Below, piece by piece: positions 48,801-60,815 of a DNA stretch of 64,000 bases. Both the position numbers and the translations under genes were made by a program. How positions within the stretch are numbered: the stretch's first letter is position 1; each line of letters starts with the position of its first letter. The notes under the pieces are model-generated. The model worked only from the letters and a program-made list of their open reading frames with translations, had not been told where the DNA came from and made no database searches. Source of the stretch: Utricularia gibba (taxonomy: Eukaryota > Streptophyta > Magnoliopsida > Lamiales > Lentibulariaceae); NCBI GenBank assembly GCA_002189035.1, contig NEEC01000008.1, positions 558,001 through 622,000 on the forward strand, read 5' to 3'.

Positions 48801-49858
48801 ATTGACAATATAATATAATTTTGAATTAATATTATATAATTTAGTTTTTAGGTGATTAAATATAAAATTATATCTTCATTTATTTTTGATTAAATAGTTT
48901 TTAAATTCTTCATTTTATTATATTTCATCTTTATGTTAAGCTCAACTTCATAAAAAAAAAAGTTATTACATATAATTACTATGTTAAAGATTTACATCTA
49001 TGTATTCTTTGATAGAAATATACTAAGATATCAATATTCCAATTATGTGGAAGGTTTTTAAAATATTACTTTATATCGAACATATAATGCAACTCCCACC
49101 AATACAAAATATTATTTTATATTGACTGAAATCAAAACAAAAATTTTAATAAAATAGAAATATGTGAAAATATATTTTATCAACATTTACTAAAAAAATG
49201 TATTTTACAAATCTAAAGCATAAAATGATGTATTTCATCAAATCAAACATTCACCGAAAGTGTTTATCTTAAAACACATTTTTTTGGAGGGAGTACTATG
49301 ATAACTGTAAAGATTGGTGCTTTTTTCCACATAATGAGATGGGTCTGCTGACTTTGCTCCATAACCGTTAACTGTGCAAATACTGTTGCCGCCCCTAGTT
49401 TCTTGGTTTGTTTCAATAGACTTCAATGCAGTCAACAACATGCATTGTCTTCTTTATGGTAGTGGAAACACTTGAATCATCATTGATGCCGACCCATTTA
49501 CTTGGAAACAGAAACACATCCATCCAACATGTTTATCACTGATTGCTCCTTTTGTGGAGCAAGAAACGTGTCCTTGGGAGGGTATGGGAGGAGAATAGGG
49601 GAGGGGGTGCACCTGAATATTCAAGCAAGGGATGCCAACTTGGGGCCCGCCTGTGTTGCTTCAACCATGCAAACAAACTTCTGTGCTCTCCCGTGATGCT
49701 ACAGGCATTTCTCCATGTTCAGCCGCATCTGATCAAAGCATCTTTGTAAAAAGCTGTGACCTTTTGTAAGGTTCCATGGTCAATGCTTTTCGCAGGATAA
49801 AGTGTCTGGTTTCATGAATGGGGAATCACTAGTTAGTTCCAGCCAATGCGAAGAAGAA

Positions 49859-51693
49859 ATGTGCGACCTGCAGATTCGCATTAATGGCCAACACACGTTC
49901 TTCCTCTCGGAGGTGATGCTTGTTTTAGTCATTTATGAGTGTGCGTTCATGCGTTCTTCCAAGTAACTGATTTACAGCATAAGGTTTGAGTGCTAATGGC
50001 GTTTGGTGACTGGGTTGCAGAGGATCATGTCCAAGTATTCGGTGAGGTTGAGGAAGATCATCAAACAAGAGAAGCAGAGGAGCCAGATCAGAGGTTCCGG
50101 AATTGAGATCGATGATTTTCCTGGTGGGGCTGATGGGTTCGAGCAGATTTCGCGATTCTGTTACGACAATGGGAAAATTGGTATCACCCCCTTCAATGTT
50201 TCCCTCCTCCATTGCTGCGCCCTGTTTCTGGAGATGTCTGAGAACGCCTCCAGTGTCAATCTTTTGCGTCAGACAGACGTTTTCCTGGAAAGTATTTTCT
50301 ACTGGCCCTGGGATGAAATCCTCATCTGCCTCAAGAGCTGTGAGCCATTTATCTGCATTGCAGAATCCTGTGGTCTCGTTCACAAACTTATATGTTCTCT
50401 TCTTGCAAAGATTGCCCAGAAATCAAATACCAGTTTTCAAAACGCCTCCCCTTCCTCATCTTCTTCTCCTGAAGCAGCTGCTGGTTTTAACTCCTCATCA
50501 AGGAAAGCTTGTTCTTGGTGGTACCAAGATATGACCATTCTAGGCCCCAGGATCATAGAGAAGTTCCTAAGAGCATTAGGATCCTACGGAAGTGAAAACA
50601 GCAACTTGGTGGTTACAAGATTTCTCCTGCACTATCTTCAAACCGCCCAGTGCTCCGATGGCGGCGGGATCACAAAATGTTCTCCCGCCGACTGCACAGG
50701 TCTGGCAGACACAGCGGTTCATGGGGTGCTGTCGACAGGAACAACGGCGTTTTCCTGTAGAGCACTCCTTCGGGTGCTGAGGGTTGCCGCTGGATTTGGG
50801 CTAAACAGAGAGCTCCGTTCACGGATGGAGAAACTCATCTCAGGGGTGCTTGATCAGGCAACGCTAGATGACTTGCTGGTGGCATCTGGAGGAGACGATG
50901 AAGGGGTTTATGATGTCAACCTCGTTCTCAGATTGACCAAACTCTTCGTCCATCACCATGGCCACTGTAGCCCCAAACAGATGAAGAAAGTCGGGCTTCT
51001 GATTGATATGTACCTGAGGGAGGTGAGCGCAGACCCCAGCCTGAGGATCTCTAAGTTCTTGGGGGTTGCAGAGAGCTTGCCTGAGCATGCCAGAGACTCT
51101 TATGATCAAGTTTACAGTGCAGTCGACATTTTTCTCGAGGTTTAGCTTTACTCTTAACAGCTTCCCCATCTTTGTGCTGATTACAAGGAAGCCTAAAAGA
51201 CACTGTGCCTTTCTGGTTGGTTGCAGTCTCATCCATCACTTTCATTTGAGGAAAGATCAAGGCTGTGCAGATGCCTGAACTATCGGAAGCTGAGCCTGGA
51301 GGCCTGCAGAGACCTGGCAAAGAACCCCCGCATCCCCCACGAATCGCGGTGGAGGCGCTCTCCTCGCAGCCGGCAAAGCTGGCGAACAACAATGGCTACG
51401 AGACCCCTGTTCTTGAAAGCAGCAGCAGTAGGGGCGTCTCTGATTGCAACTGGTATTCCACGTTTCTGCACAGCAGAATAGGCGGCAGCACATGGAGTGC
51501 CAACAACAGCATGTCGTCGGAGACGCAATGGTCGGCCAGCGGCGGGGAGGACGAAGACGCCAATCGGAACTTGGAGAAGATGCAGTGGAAGGTGATGGAA
51601 CTGGAGAGACTGTGCAAGGAAATGAAGGGTCAAATGTTGAGAATGGGGAGATCTTCCCCTCGGCTTAGCAGAACCCTCCCCAGAATGTGTTGA
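49859..51693 (+). CDS. BTB/POZ and NPH3 domain protein
   Basis: Three exons: 49859-49912, 50021-51139 and 51227-51693, about 546 residues. A short BTB domain is split by intron 1 ([18 protein letters not shown], then [38 protein letters not shown]). The NPH3 domain follows, with [75 protein letters not shown] and the [20 protein letters not shown] motif. The C-terminus has a predicted coiled coil ([19 protein letters not shown]). NPH3/RPT2 family members are adaptors for CUL3 ubiquitin ligases in blue-light signalling and auxin transport; the role here is inferred. The last exon is one base short: at GG 51348-51349 IPHES must gain a G to continue as [13 protein letters not shown]. Confidence 0.87.
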
Positions 51694-51948
51694 GCAGTTC
51701 AACTGCACTTCCAGTTGGTTCACATGTTTCTCTTCCTTTCCCATACCCACCGGGCCAACGGGAAGAAAACTCAGTGGAGGAGACAAGCTTCCTCTGGTAT
51801 CGGAATACAAAAAAGCAGCGGCAACGTAGGAAACAAATCCAAACGGGGAAATATCATTCAAAGTTTTGTTGGCAACCTATCCTTAAACAGTAAAGCAAGC
51901 GGTAAAGAACAAAAATTTTCTCCGGGCACAGTTGGTGGAGCTTCCGGA
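51694..51948. other. Convergent spacer, NPH3 and nucleolin genes
   Basis: 255 bases between two stop codons, holding both 3' UTRs. Confidence 0.6.
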
Positions 51949-54900
51949 TCACTCATCATCGTTGAATGTTGTCTTTTTCCCTGCATGGTTAATGAGATTA
52001 CAAGTTAGAAAAAGTGTGTCCATGCCTAACGCACCGGAAAGAGAAGAGTTGCTCGTTATAGAGAGAGTCAAGGTACCAGATGCAGAGATGGAAGGCTTGT
52101 TAAAAGATCCACGGCCACGGCCACGACCATCACTGTTAAACCGGCCACGGCCATCACCACTGAAGCGGCCACCATCACGGCCACGGCCTCGGCCATCACC
52201 ACTGAAGCGGCCACCATCACGTCCACGGCCACGGCCACGACCACTTCTACCCCCAGAACGATCACCACCTTGAAAATCTCTTCCTCCACCAGAGGAGCTA
52301 AAATCTCCTCTAGGCCTAGGTTCCTCGACAGTCAGGGTGCCATTCCCAAACTCAGAACCGTTTAGCTCCAAAGCTTGACTACGTGCACCAGCTTCATTGA
52401 AATCGATGTATGCAATCCTGAAAGAGAAGGACAAGTTTACACTTTAATCAACAATTCTACAAATTTTTTTCGCTAAAAGAACTGAGATGGCAGAAGAGAA
52501 GCATACCCCTTGAAGGCACCCTCTGGATCTTTCGGAAGAGAAATTCTAGAAATATCACCACAACCACCAAAAAACTCCTCTAGGGAACTCCTTATCTGCA
52601 TTGTCAATTGAAAACACGCACATTCTAAGAGAAAATGTTGGTGTCTAAAATTTATACACTTGTGATAGTAAAAAAATCAGGTATTTCATATGGAAAGCCA
52701 ACCCTAACCTCCTCTTCACCATTCTCCTTGTCAAATCCACGAACAAACACAGTGTGTCTCGCTCCCTTCTGAAATTGACTATCTCTGCCAACGAAAATGT
52801 GCTAACGACATTCCACATACAAGACTTTTGATGGGTTAGCTATTCATGATAGAGGAAAGATAGCGCCATACCCGCTCTTTTGGTTAGTGAATCCCCTCTC
52901 TCTTGCATAATCGATATTCACAGGACGTCCAAGCAAATCTTTACCATTCAATTGCCGAACGGCCTAAAACATTGAATGTAGTTCCTAAGAACACATAAAA
53001 CTGCAACTTGACAACTTTCAGCTTTCTTCTATTTTTTATATACTTTTTGAAAGAACAACACGCAAAACTAATCTCAACACGCGCATACCCTCTCAGCAGC
53101 CTCAGGAGAAGCGAACTCAACGTGCGCATAGCCCTTGAATGAACCATCTGGAGTCATGGAAAAACGTACATCAACAATTTCTCCCACGGGTTTGAAGAAG
53201 TTCTCGCTGTAAAAAAAAAAAAGGGAACCATGAGAATACGAATTGAAGTTGGTCAGTGTTTTAGGAGATCAGGCAACCGTTCTTACACATCAGCTTGCTC
53301 AACCGAGAAGGATAGGTTGCCGACAAAAATCGACTTTGGTCCCTCTGCTTTGGGAGTAGATGGGGTCTTTGGCAGCTAAGATTAATTACAATTTATCAGA
53401 AATGGAGCAACATCGTGCAATTATCACATCATCCCCTTATAAGACAAGCAGAGTCCACATAGATCAACTCACAACCTTTTCTGCTGAAAGCCCTTTCTGC
53501 ACATTGGGCTTCGTAGCAACGACATCTTTCATCTTAACATCTGCATTCTGTTCAAAATTCAAAGGAGTACATATCAAATGCACTAAAAATAAAGACCACA
53601 AGCTATGGACAGGAACTATATTATTTACTTTTTTCTTTGAGGCATTGAGTGTTTTTGTATCTTCTTCTGAAGAGTCATCCTCATCTTCTGATGATTCCTC
53701 TTCTGAGCTGCTTTTGGCAGGTACCTCCTGAAGGAATTAATAGAAATACCGAACGAATGAGCTTAAAACAGCAATTTCTGATATTGAAATCGCATGTTTT
53801 CAATCACCTTTTTTTCTTTTCAGTTTCTTCCTCTTCATCACTCTCTTCACTACTACTATCCTTGGCGTCATGAGATTCTACCTTTTTCATCTGAGGCTCT
53901 TCATCTGTACTTTCATCATCGTCACTATCGTCAGATGATGATGGCTTTACCACCTTTAAAAGAAAAGTTATCAATGAACTAACACAATATACAAATGATA
54001 TATTGTTTTTAGCCTGGAACCCAGTGCGCAATTCCAATGCACACATTACCTTGCTAGATTCATTTTTTTTGCTTGTGAAGCCTTTCCCCTGATCATCTGT
54101 ATTCTCATCAGAACTATCATCATCACTGCTGGATTCCTCCTTATTTTTGGCAGCAACTGTATGCCCATTTACGGCAGCTGCAGGAGCAGTTTTGGCTGAT
54201 GGGAGGGGATCCTCATCAGAACTAGTTTCTTCTTCGGAATCAGATTCATCATCACTCGAATCCTTCTTAGGGTTAGCTGCGGAAGTTTCCACCTTAGGCG
54301 GAACTTTACGGGTCACTGTGCCATTATCTTCTTCATCAGAACTAGAATCCTCATCAGAATCATCTTCAGAATCGGAGTCATCACTAGAATCGACTTCCAC
54401 CACAGGAGCAGCTCTACTTGCCTTTGTCGCAGCAGGTTTTGTCGTTTTGGCAGCATTATCATCCGAGCTGGTTTCCTCTTCAGATTCATCGCTTGAGGAA
54501 TCTTTCTTTCTGTTACCTATATGCCCGTTTTTTGAAGCACCGGAAGTTGCAGGCTTTTTAGCAAGTACAGGCTTAGTCTGTGCAGGGGAAACAATCCATC
54601 AATAAAAAATCGGAGCTAAAAACAAAACTAAAACATGGGGTAACAATTACAAGTGAAGAAGAGTAAACCGTAAGAAAGAATTAAACCTTGCTGTCCTCGG
54701 ACTCTGAACTTTCTTCTTCGGAGGTGTCAACTACCTTTTTTACCTCCTTTTTCTGCGCCTTGACCTCAATCTTTTTTTCAATCACCTTCTGCTTCTTAGA
54801 GCGGACTATGTCCTTCTCCACATCATTCTCTGCTTCTCTTTTTCCTACACGCGTTAAACCAAAATATTATACAATTGAGAACATTCGCCAAGTATCTTCA

Positions 54901-55152
54901 CCCTACCAGAAGAAAGAAAGTCCAGGCTCGATAGAGATCAACGCTTTACAAGAATGAAGCAATCAGAAAACAGTAAAACACACCTTTTTTCAAAATCTTA
55001 GGAGGGTCAGCCATAACGGTATCTTCGGCCTGCAGAAGATAGAGAATACGTAAACCTCCAGGAAAAAAAAAAATTGAAACTGAAGTTCTAAAAGAAGTGT
55101 CCAGCACCTTCTTCACGACCTTGGTAACGGAAGCCTTCGAGGATTTACCCAT
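51949..55152 (-). CDS. Nucleolin-like protein with two RRMs and a GAR tail
   Basis: Fourteen exons on the minus strand: 55152-55108, 55029-54984, 54844-54687, 54577-54050, 53953-53808, 53727-53629, 53547-53476, 53375-53287, 53206-53089, 52963-52872, 52784-52709, 52595-52507, 52417-52077, 51980-51949; about 643 residues. It has the full nucleolin plan: basic start (MGKSSKASVTKVVKKV), long acidic Ser/Asp/Glu blocks (EEETSSDE, SSDDSDSEDDSDEDSSSDEE), RRM1 (SIFVGNLSFSVEQADVENFF), RRM2 (HTVFVRGFDKENGEEEIRSS), then a GAR domain of GRGRDGGRFSGDG repeats and the conserved tail GKKTTFNDDE. Nucleolin acts in rDNA chromatin and pre-rRNA processing. Exon 5 ends in seven A (plus-strand T 53809-53815) and is one base short. 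The last intron is only 96 nt and in frame. Confidence 0.92.
52100..52252. repeat. Tandem repeat encoding the GAR (Gly/Arg) region
   Basis: The unit ggccaccatcacggccacgg with ccatcaccactgaagc recurs two to three times, encoding GRGRDGGRFSGDG on the minus strand. Low-complexity coding repeats of this kind are normal in nucleolin. Confidence 0.85.
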
Positions 55153-55271
55153 TGACGGTTACCAAGAAGACACTCCAGAAGGCGAAGTACAGAGGGCGGC
55201 GGAGAACTTCCTGTACGAGAAGCCCTGAAGCAAGAAGGTGCCAGCAACGACGATGTAGGCGATGGACTACA

Positions 55272-55306
55272 GATATATAGAGGACAAGCGCCGCGACTAG
55301 GGTTTT
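55272..55306 (-). promoter_or_regulatory. Nucleolin core promoter: TATA box and telo-box
   Basis: On the minus strand an AAACCCTAG telo-box (55298-55306) sits about 20 bases upstream of CTATATATC (TATA at 55272-55279). Telo-boxes are common in promoters of plant ribosome-biogenesis genes. The ATG is at 55152. Confidence 0.55.
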
Positions 55307-55528
55307 GCGTTTTTTTACCCTTTTATTGCTATTAAATATTTATTAAATAAATATTTTTCTGCGTAAATTTTCAGATTTATTTCCCTTCGTTCCCGAGGAG
55401 GTCGATTTTTACCAGTTCTCCATCCATCCCTCCCCCCAAAAATCTAAGCTTTTAGTCCCACATCGGATTTTTTTGTTCCTTTTTCTCATCACCGGCAGCG
55501 ACTTTGGGCTCCCACGGCTTTTTTTAGA

Positions 55529-57140
55529 ATGATGATATGTAGTTCTCGCATTTCGCAGCAGGTGCGAGACTGCAATCCTCGACAATTTGGAGTTGGGTAT
55601 TGCAGCGGGAGTTCTTGTTTCAGTCGGGGAAGAGCTCCGCGTCGGCCGATTCGCAGGTTTGCGTTCTGGTGTAGGTGCAGGAAATCTGCTTGTTTCACAA
55701 GATTCAACTCATTGACAAAAAGAGGTCCCTATGCCTCCGTGGCTTCTTCTTTGCTTGTCGCAAGTAATAGCGAAGAGTTACCGGCCGTGTGTTTTGGCAA
55801 CAGCGACAGTTTCCGGAAGTATTCCTCTGAAAGTCCATCAGATTCGTATGTAGTTTAACCTCAATTAGCCATTAATTTCCGCTTTTTTTTCGAACTGATT
55901 CCCGTCTCTTCACTGCCAGAGAATGAAATCTTTCCTTAGTTGCATCCATCAAGAGCTGCCTTGTTTTATTTGGTTTCGTTTTAGGAACACTCTAGCTGAA
56001 AACGGCGGTTGCCCAGCGTCACAAGTGCTATCTCCAGTTGCAGGTGGGTTTCTCTGGATTGGTTTAACTGTTTTGTTTTCACTCGTCATTTCAGCTTTGT
56101 TTGCTTTATCTGCGTTTTTTTCATTGGTCGTATTAGATTTGTTACTCTGCTGTTTTACCTTCTGTACATAATAGGAGGGATAGTAGCTCTAGGGAAGTTT
56201 GATGCCCTTCATGTTGGTCATCGAGAACTTGCAATTCATGCTGCAAAGATAGGAGTTCCTTTTCTTCTCTCGTTTGCCGGAATTGCACAAGTACTTGGTT
56301 GGGCACCAAGGTGCATAATATCTGCACTTTTTCAACCGAAAACAGAATATTTACTACATTCTCACCGTCTTTGGGAGCATTTTCTTCAACTGCAGGATTC
56401 CTATAGTTGCTGAACCTGATCGGCAACGGGTTCTCTCATCATGGACCCCATTCTGTGGCAACATGACTCCAAAGGAATTCCAGCTTGAGTTTTCAAGCGT
56501 TCGCTATCTCACTCCTCAACAATTTGTAGCCAAGCTAGCAGAGGAGCTTGGAGTTCGTGGGGTTGTTGCAGGTGTGCAATACCTCTCATCTTCAGTCTTG
56601 AGCTAAAGTTCAGATAACAGGCTTAACGATGCCTCCTCAGGTGAGAACTACCGGTTCGGTTATAAAGCTTCTGGCGATGCATCCGATCTGGTTCGACTAT
56701 GCAATGAGTATGGCATGATAGCCCGTGTCATTGACTGCGTCATGGACAAAAACCAGGATCATCCCTCACGGACACCACCCAGCAGCTCAAAGGAACAAGG
56801 CCAAGTATCCTCAACTCAGGTCCGCCACGCCCTCGCCATCGGAGACATGAAATATGTCTCCCAACTGCTAGGACGCCCGCACCGTCTTGTCATCCGACAC
56901 GAAGACAGTCAGAGCCTGGTATTAGATTCAAAAAGGGTGTTTGCTCCAAGGTCCTGTTTCTTGAATCTGCCCCCAAGAGACGGTGCTTACAAGCAATGCT
57001 CTGTGATCATGGGCGGTGGAGAGGCGTTGCCCTGCAGAGCCGACATCGATGCAAAAGGTATTCTCTTAGAGTTAGACGTGAGTGGACTCCATCCTGATGT
57101 CATCAGCAGCCAAACAGTAGCCATCGACTTTGAGGGTTGA
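55529..57140 (+). CDS. Chloroplast FAD synthetase (FMN adenylyltransferase, RibF type)
   Basis: Five exons: 55529-55845, 55985-56043, 56175-56310, 56396-56571 and 56641-57140; 395 residues, phases consistent. The enzyme makes FAD from FMN and ATP in plastids. Residues 1-105 form a Ser/Arg-rich transit peptide ([19 protein letters not shown]). The nucleotidyl transferase core begins with [20 protein letters not shown], which contains the HxGH ATP-binding motif. Later signatures are [51 protein letters not shown] and LLGRPHRLV. The C-terminal riboflavin kinase domain of bacterial RibF is absent, as in plant plastid enzymes. It matches Arabidopsis RibF1/RibF2. It lies 377 bases from the divergent nucleolin gene. 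Confidence 0.92.
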
Positions 57141-57767
57141 TGTCGTTATCTATTGATATACTTTTGAACTGCTGGTGTAACCAAATATGAAATATGCCTT
57201 TGAAGGCAAGAGATGTTGGTTCCACTGTTCAAGGCAGCTTTGCTCTCTGCCCGCCTCTAGACTGTAGAGGTAGTCATGGGGGTTAATCCTATGAGTTGGA
57301 CCCATTATTCGAAACCATGAAAAACTGGTATAGAATGGATTCGTAGTATACGAGTATGGGTTGATTCAACAGATTGGATCTGAAACATAATCCAAAAGTA
57401 AAAAAAAGATTGTGTCATATATCAAAATGATTGGGCTTAATTCGAATTAAAGTAAATTAATGTTAGTAATTTAAAATAAAAAATATTATAATGATTCAAA
57501 TCAACTTGTAATTGTAGATTAGTGTAATCTATCTATCTGTTGACTGGTATTATCCATGGAATCACAAGTTTTATTCTCGATTTGATGAGTTCGATCCGTC
57601 ATCCATTGAATCGGTGCCCACTTTTAACCAGCCCCTTCCACTTCGTGGAATATTCTCTCTGGTGCTTGAAATTCTCTCTGTTTTGCGGCATTTAAAAGCG
57701 CATTATTAGCCCCATGACATGTTTTTAAAACGTGTGGTGGGAGGGAGGGGCTGGGGCGTGGCGTATT
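57141..57767. other. Spacer, no gene recognised
   Basis: AT-rich 3' flank of the FAD synthetase gene, then the upstream region of the next gene. No coding signal. Confidence 0.4.
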
Positions 57768-57775
57768 ATAAAAAG
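57768..57775 (+). promoter_or_regulatory. TATA box upstream of the DUF829 gene
   Basis: TATAAAAA followed by GGGG. The ATG is 383 bases further on; a leader intron is likely because a poly-T tract and ATAG acceptor (about 58115-58132) directly precede it. Confidence 0.45.
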
Positions 57776-58157
57776 GGGAGAATTTCTTGAATCGTGTTCC
57801 GTGACTCCCTTGCCGCGTTGGTTGAAGTTGAACAGCGCATTTTGGCAACTTCTTCTTCTTCCGGGAAACGTCCGCTCGCTGACCCCTCCCCCGCTGGTTG
57901 CGTGATCCTTCGTTCGACTTAGCCTGCATCTCCAAGAATCAGGTTATAATCGGAACAATCAATTTTTTTAGTTTCTGTATACGTTCTCTGATCTGGATCT
58001 CCTTTTTCGTTAGGTTATTTCGTAATCTGTTTCTTGGAGTTGCTACCTAAAGGTATCGGTGAATATTGTCGTCGCCGTGATTCACGGGATTTTATCGGTG
58101 TTTGGGGGTTTCTTTTTTTTTTTTTTTTTATAGATTTTGGGGTAGCGGTAGATAGAA

Positions 58158-59749
58158 ATGGCCTCCTTGTCCGGGATCTTTCAGAGACCGGCTCTTGCTG
58201 TGTCAGCGGTAGCGGTGGCCTCTGTTTCTGCCGATTTTTATGATAAATCCGGTCAATCAAAACCCTCATCGGATCCGTCTTCTATCTTGGAACATGACCA
58301 GTCGTCATGTTCCCAATCTTTGGGAAAACCAAATTTTTCGTGGGTTTCCCGGATATCGGGTTCGAAGTTATCCCAATTGTCTTTCATTACAAGATTTCAG
58401 CTACCAGTTCCTGGGGTTCATATGTCAATTCCCAACTACGAACCTAAAAATTCTTTGTTGACATCTTCAACCGTTTTGTTCAATCTGTACAAGTCAGTTG
58501 ATTTGTTAAAGACTGCAAACCCCACCTCATATTCTTTTAAGGCTCCTTCATCGCCTTCAGATGTCCTTTATCAGTGGAATTTGCCTGATTCTACTGCTAT
58601 GGACACCTCTGGTCTATCTAATTCTTTGTCTCCTAACTCCAAGACAGTGGTGGTTTTGCTTGGATGGCTAGGCGCCAAGCAGAAACACCTCAGAAAATAT
58701 GCCGAGTGGTATACATCAAGAGGATTTCATGCCATTACGTTTACCTTCCCAATGTCTGAAGTCATGAGTTATCAAGTGGGTGGAAAAGCTGAGCATGATG
58801 TGGAGTTACTGGTGAATCATCTTGCTGAATGGATGGAAGAGGAGGATGGAAAAAATTTAGTGTTTCATACGTTTAGTAACACGGGGTGGCTAACGTGAGT
58901 CTTCTACTTCTCTCTCAGCCCTAGTATATGGTACAAAAATCTGATTGTTGGTTCTACGTTTGTGTTTGGTAGCTATGGAGTTATGCTGGAGAAGTTTCAG
59001 ATGAAGGATTCTGCCCTGACACAAAGAATTAAGGGTTGCATAGTGGACTCTGCTCCTGTAGCCGCTCCTGATCCACAGGTGCGCCTAGTCGTGAAACATT
59101 TGCACTGGTGTCTTTGTGCACCAATGCAGCAGAAAAATAGTGTCTCGTTTTATGCATCCTGCTCATCCACTTTTACGCTGCTAGGTCTGGGCTTCTGGTT
59201 TTTCTGCTGCTTTTCTGAAGAAGAATAGTGTTGCAACGAAGTCATCTGTTAGCACACCGGAGGATGTTGGAACCAGAACCACCATCGAACTCAAACCTGC
59301 TGCAACCGAGGCAATTCTCCTTGCCCTCCTGGAGAAGATCTTTGGAGTTGTTCTGAGCCATCCAGCCATCAACAGGTAGCAATCTTCTTCTTCACTCGCC
59401 GATGGTTTAGATTCCAAGTCGCATCCCTCCACATTACAACAGGGGCGACGATTTTTCAGGTACGTGTGCTTATTAATCAGGGATTGGTTTCAAATTCTGC
59501 AGGAGGCTTTCAGAAGTTCTGACGGTTCTAACAACTAAACAACCAGCATGCCCACAACTCTACATCTACAGCTCTGCTGATAAAGTCATCCCAGACAGTT
59601 ACGTAGAGGCCTTCATCGAGGAGCAGCGCAGAAGTGGCCGCCGTGTCCGGGGTTGTAACTTCGTCTCCTCGCCCCATGTCGACCATTTTCGCAACAACCC
59701 CACATTATATTCTTGGCAGCTGCAGCAGTTCTTGAAGGACTGCATTTGA
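58158..59749 (+). CDS. DUF829 / TMEM53-like alpha/beta hydrolase-fold protein
   Basis: Four exons: 58158-58894, 58973-59078, 59185-59375 and 59503-59749; 426 residues, phases consistent. The first 160 residues are Ser/Thr-rich and variable, perhaps a targeting region. The DUF829 core starts TVVVLLGWLGAKQKHLRKYA, EWYTSRGFHAITFTFPMSEV, then NLVFHTFSNTGWLT, where the Ser lies where the nucleophile elbow of related proteins sits. Next come GCIVDSAP, VWASGFSAAFL and the C-terminal QLYIYSSADKVIP and NFVSSPHVDHFRNNPTLY, with Asp and His in the expected positions. Substrate is unknown in this family. Confidence 0.9.
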
Positions 59750-60815
59750 TGATGATCACGAAAACTTCTGGCGTTCACAACAGATGAAGGATGCAAGCAA
59801 AAGCTTCCTCTCTGCACTGGGGGGATCTGTCGTCTGTGGTTAGAATAAAAGTCTGCTGATATGCCATGGTTGTCCTCTCCCTGCAAGCAGGCATTTGTCT
59901 AGGTGTATATTCTTAACAACCAGGGATTTGAATATATTGAAAAACATTTTAATAGGAGAAAGATTTTATTTATATTTATATTTTACTTATTTTTTAAGAA
60001 TTATGATATATTGATTCTGTTGTTTTATATAAATTCATGTAATCAATATATGGATTCATATATGCATATACGAATTCACGTACATATGTCTAATAATTTT
60101 TATTAAAAATATTATTATTCAATAAACTTATTTAATTCGTCAATTATAATTTCATTTTATCTCAGTTGTGGCTATGTCAGTTAACTTTTTCATTCTCTAT
60201 TTAGATCTTAAATTATTATTTATAATATATATATATAGTTTTTTATGAATTAATTTATTATTCAAACTATGAATAATTGATTCTAAAAATAAATATATAT
60301 CAAATATACTAATTTATTATTATATATTATTGAGATTAAATTTATATATTTTAATAAATATATTTTATTTTAAATACAAAATATATCTCTAAGTGTTGTG
60401 AATTTTTTGTATTTATATTTGTGTATCCACGAATCCATAAACCCATATTTGTGCATCATTGAGTGAGACACATAAATTTAATCCACATATTCTAAAATTT
60501 AGTCATATTAATGTCAACCACAATCTTTCATCAATCGTGCTTTATCTGATGAATCATGCATTCTTATACATGAATGTGTCGTGTCGCCTTGTTTCCTTTT
60601 CATTGGAGAATGTAAGACAGAGCACAAGTTTTGAATATTTTAGCAATTTAAATTAAAAAAAAACAAAAAGAGAGGCATTTGAAAATATTTGGGGTATTTT
60701 TGTCATTTAGTTGGAATGCCAGGTGTCTCCTGGTTACCTTTGGAGGGGATAGGCATATCATAATTGCTTGCGGTAAGTAACCTTAAGGTCGTGAAACTGC
60801 CGTGCGGTCGGTCCG
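59750..60815. other. AT-rich spacer, then promoter of the F-box gene
   Basis: 59900-60460 is AT-rich with only chance frames. 60650-60815 is likely promoter and leader of the next gene. Nothing else recognised. Confidence 0.45.

Larger units (their letters stand above)
45749..49295. mobile_element. Possible Tc1/mariner (stowaway-like) element, decayed
   Basis: The right end reads GGAGGGAGTA (49286-49295), the typical mariner/stowaway terminus with a TA target. Read in reverse it begins CTCCCTCCAAAAAAATGTG. The left end near 45749 reads CTACCTCCACAAAAAGTTTTG, and for about 90 bases further in the two share order (TTTGA, then ATGCT, then AAATTC/AGATTT, then AAAGTAT/AAATAC). No transposase remnant was found. 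The pairing is suggestive only. Confidence 0.35.
45502..49858. other. AT-rich block, mostly transposon-derived, then NPH3 upstream region
   Basis: 45700-49260 is strongly AT-rich with no coding frame of substance. It contains a reversed gypsy-type LTR fragment (46690-46900), inverted ends of a possible mariner-type element (45749 and 49295) and a patch of repeated CATCA/TGATG motifs (48660-48800). From 49300 the composition becomes normal and is probably the promoter and leader of the NPH3 gene. No tRNA seen. Confidence 0.5.

Noticed and set aside
51280-51861. 193-codon minus-strand frame
   Set aside because: Shadow of the NPH3 last exon, low complexity, no domain.
54147-54605. 152-codon plus-strand Ser-rich frame
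   Set aside because: Antisense of the acidic nucleolin exon 4; the Ser/Glu repeats open several frames.
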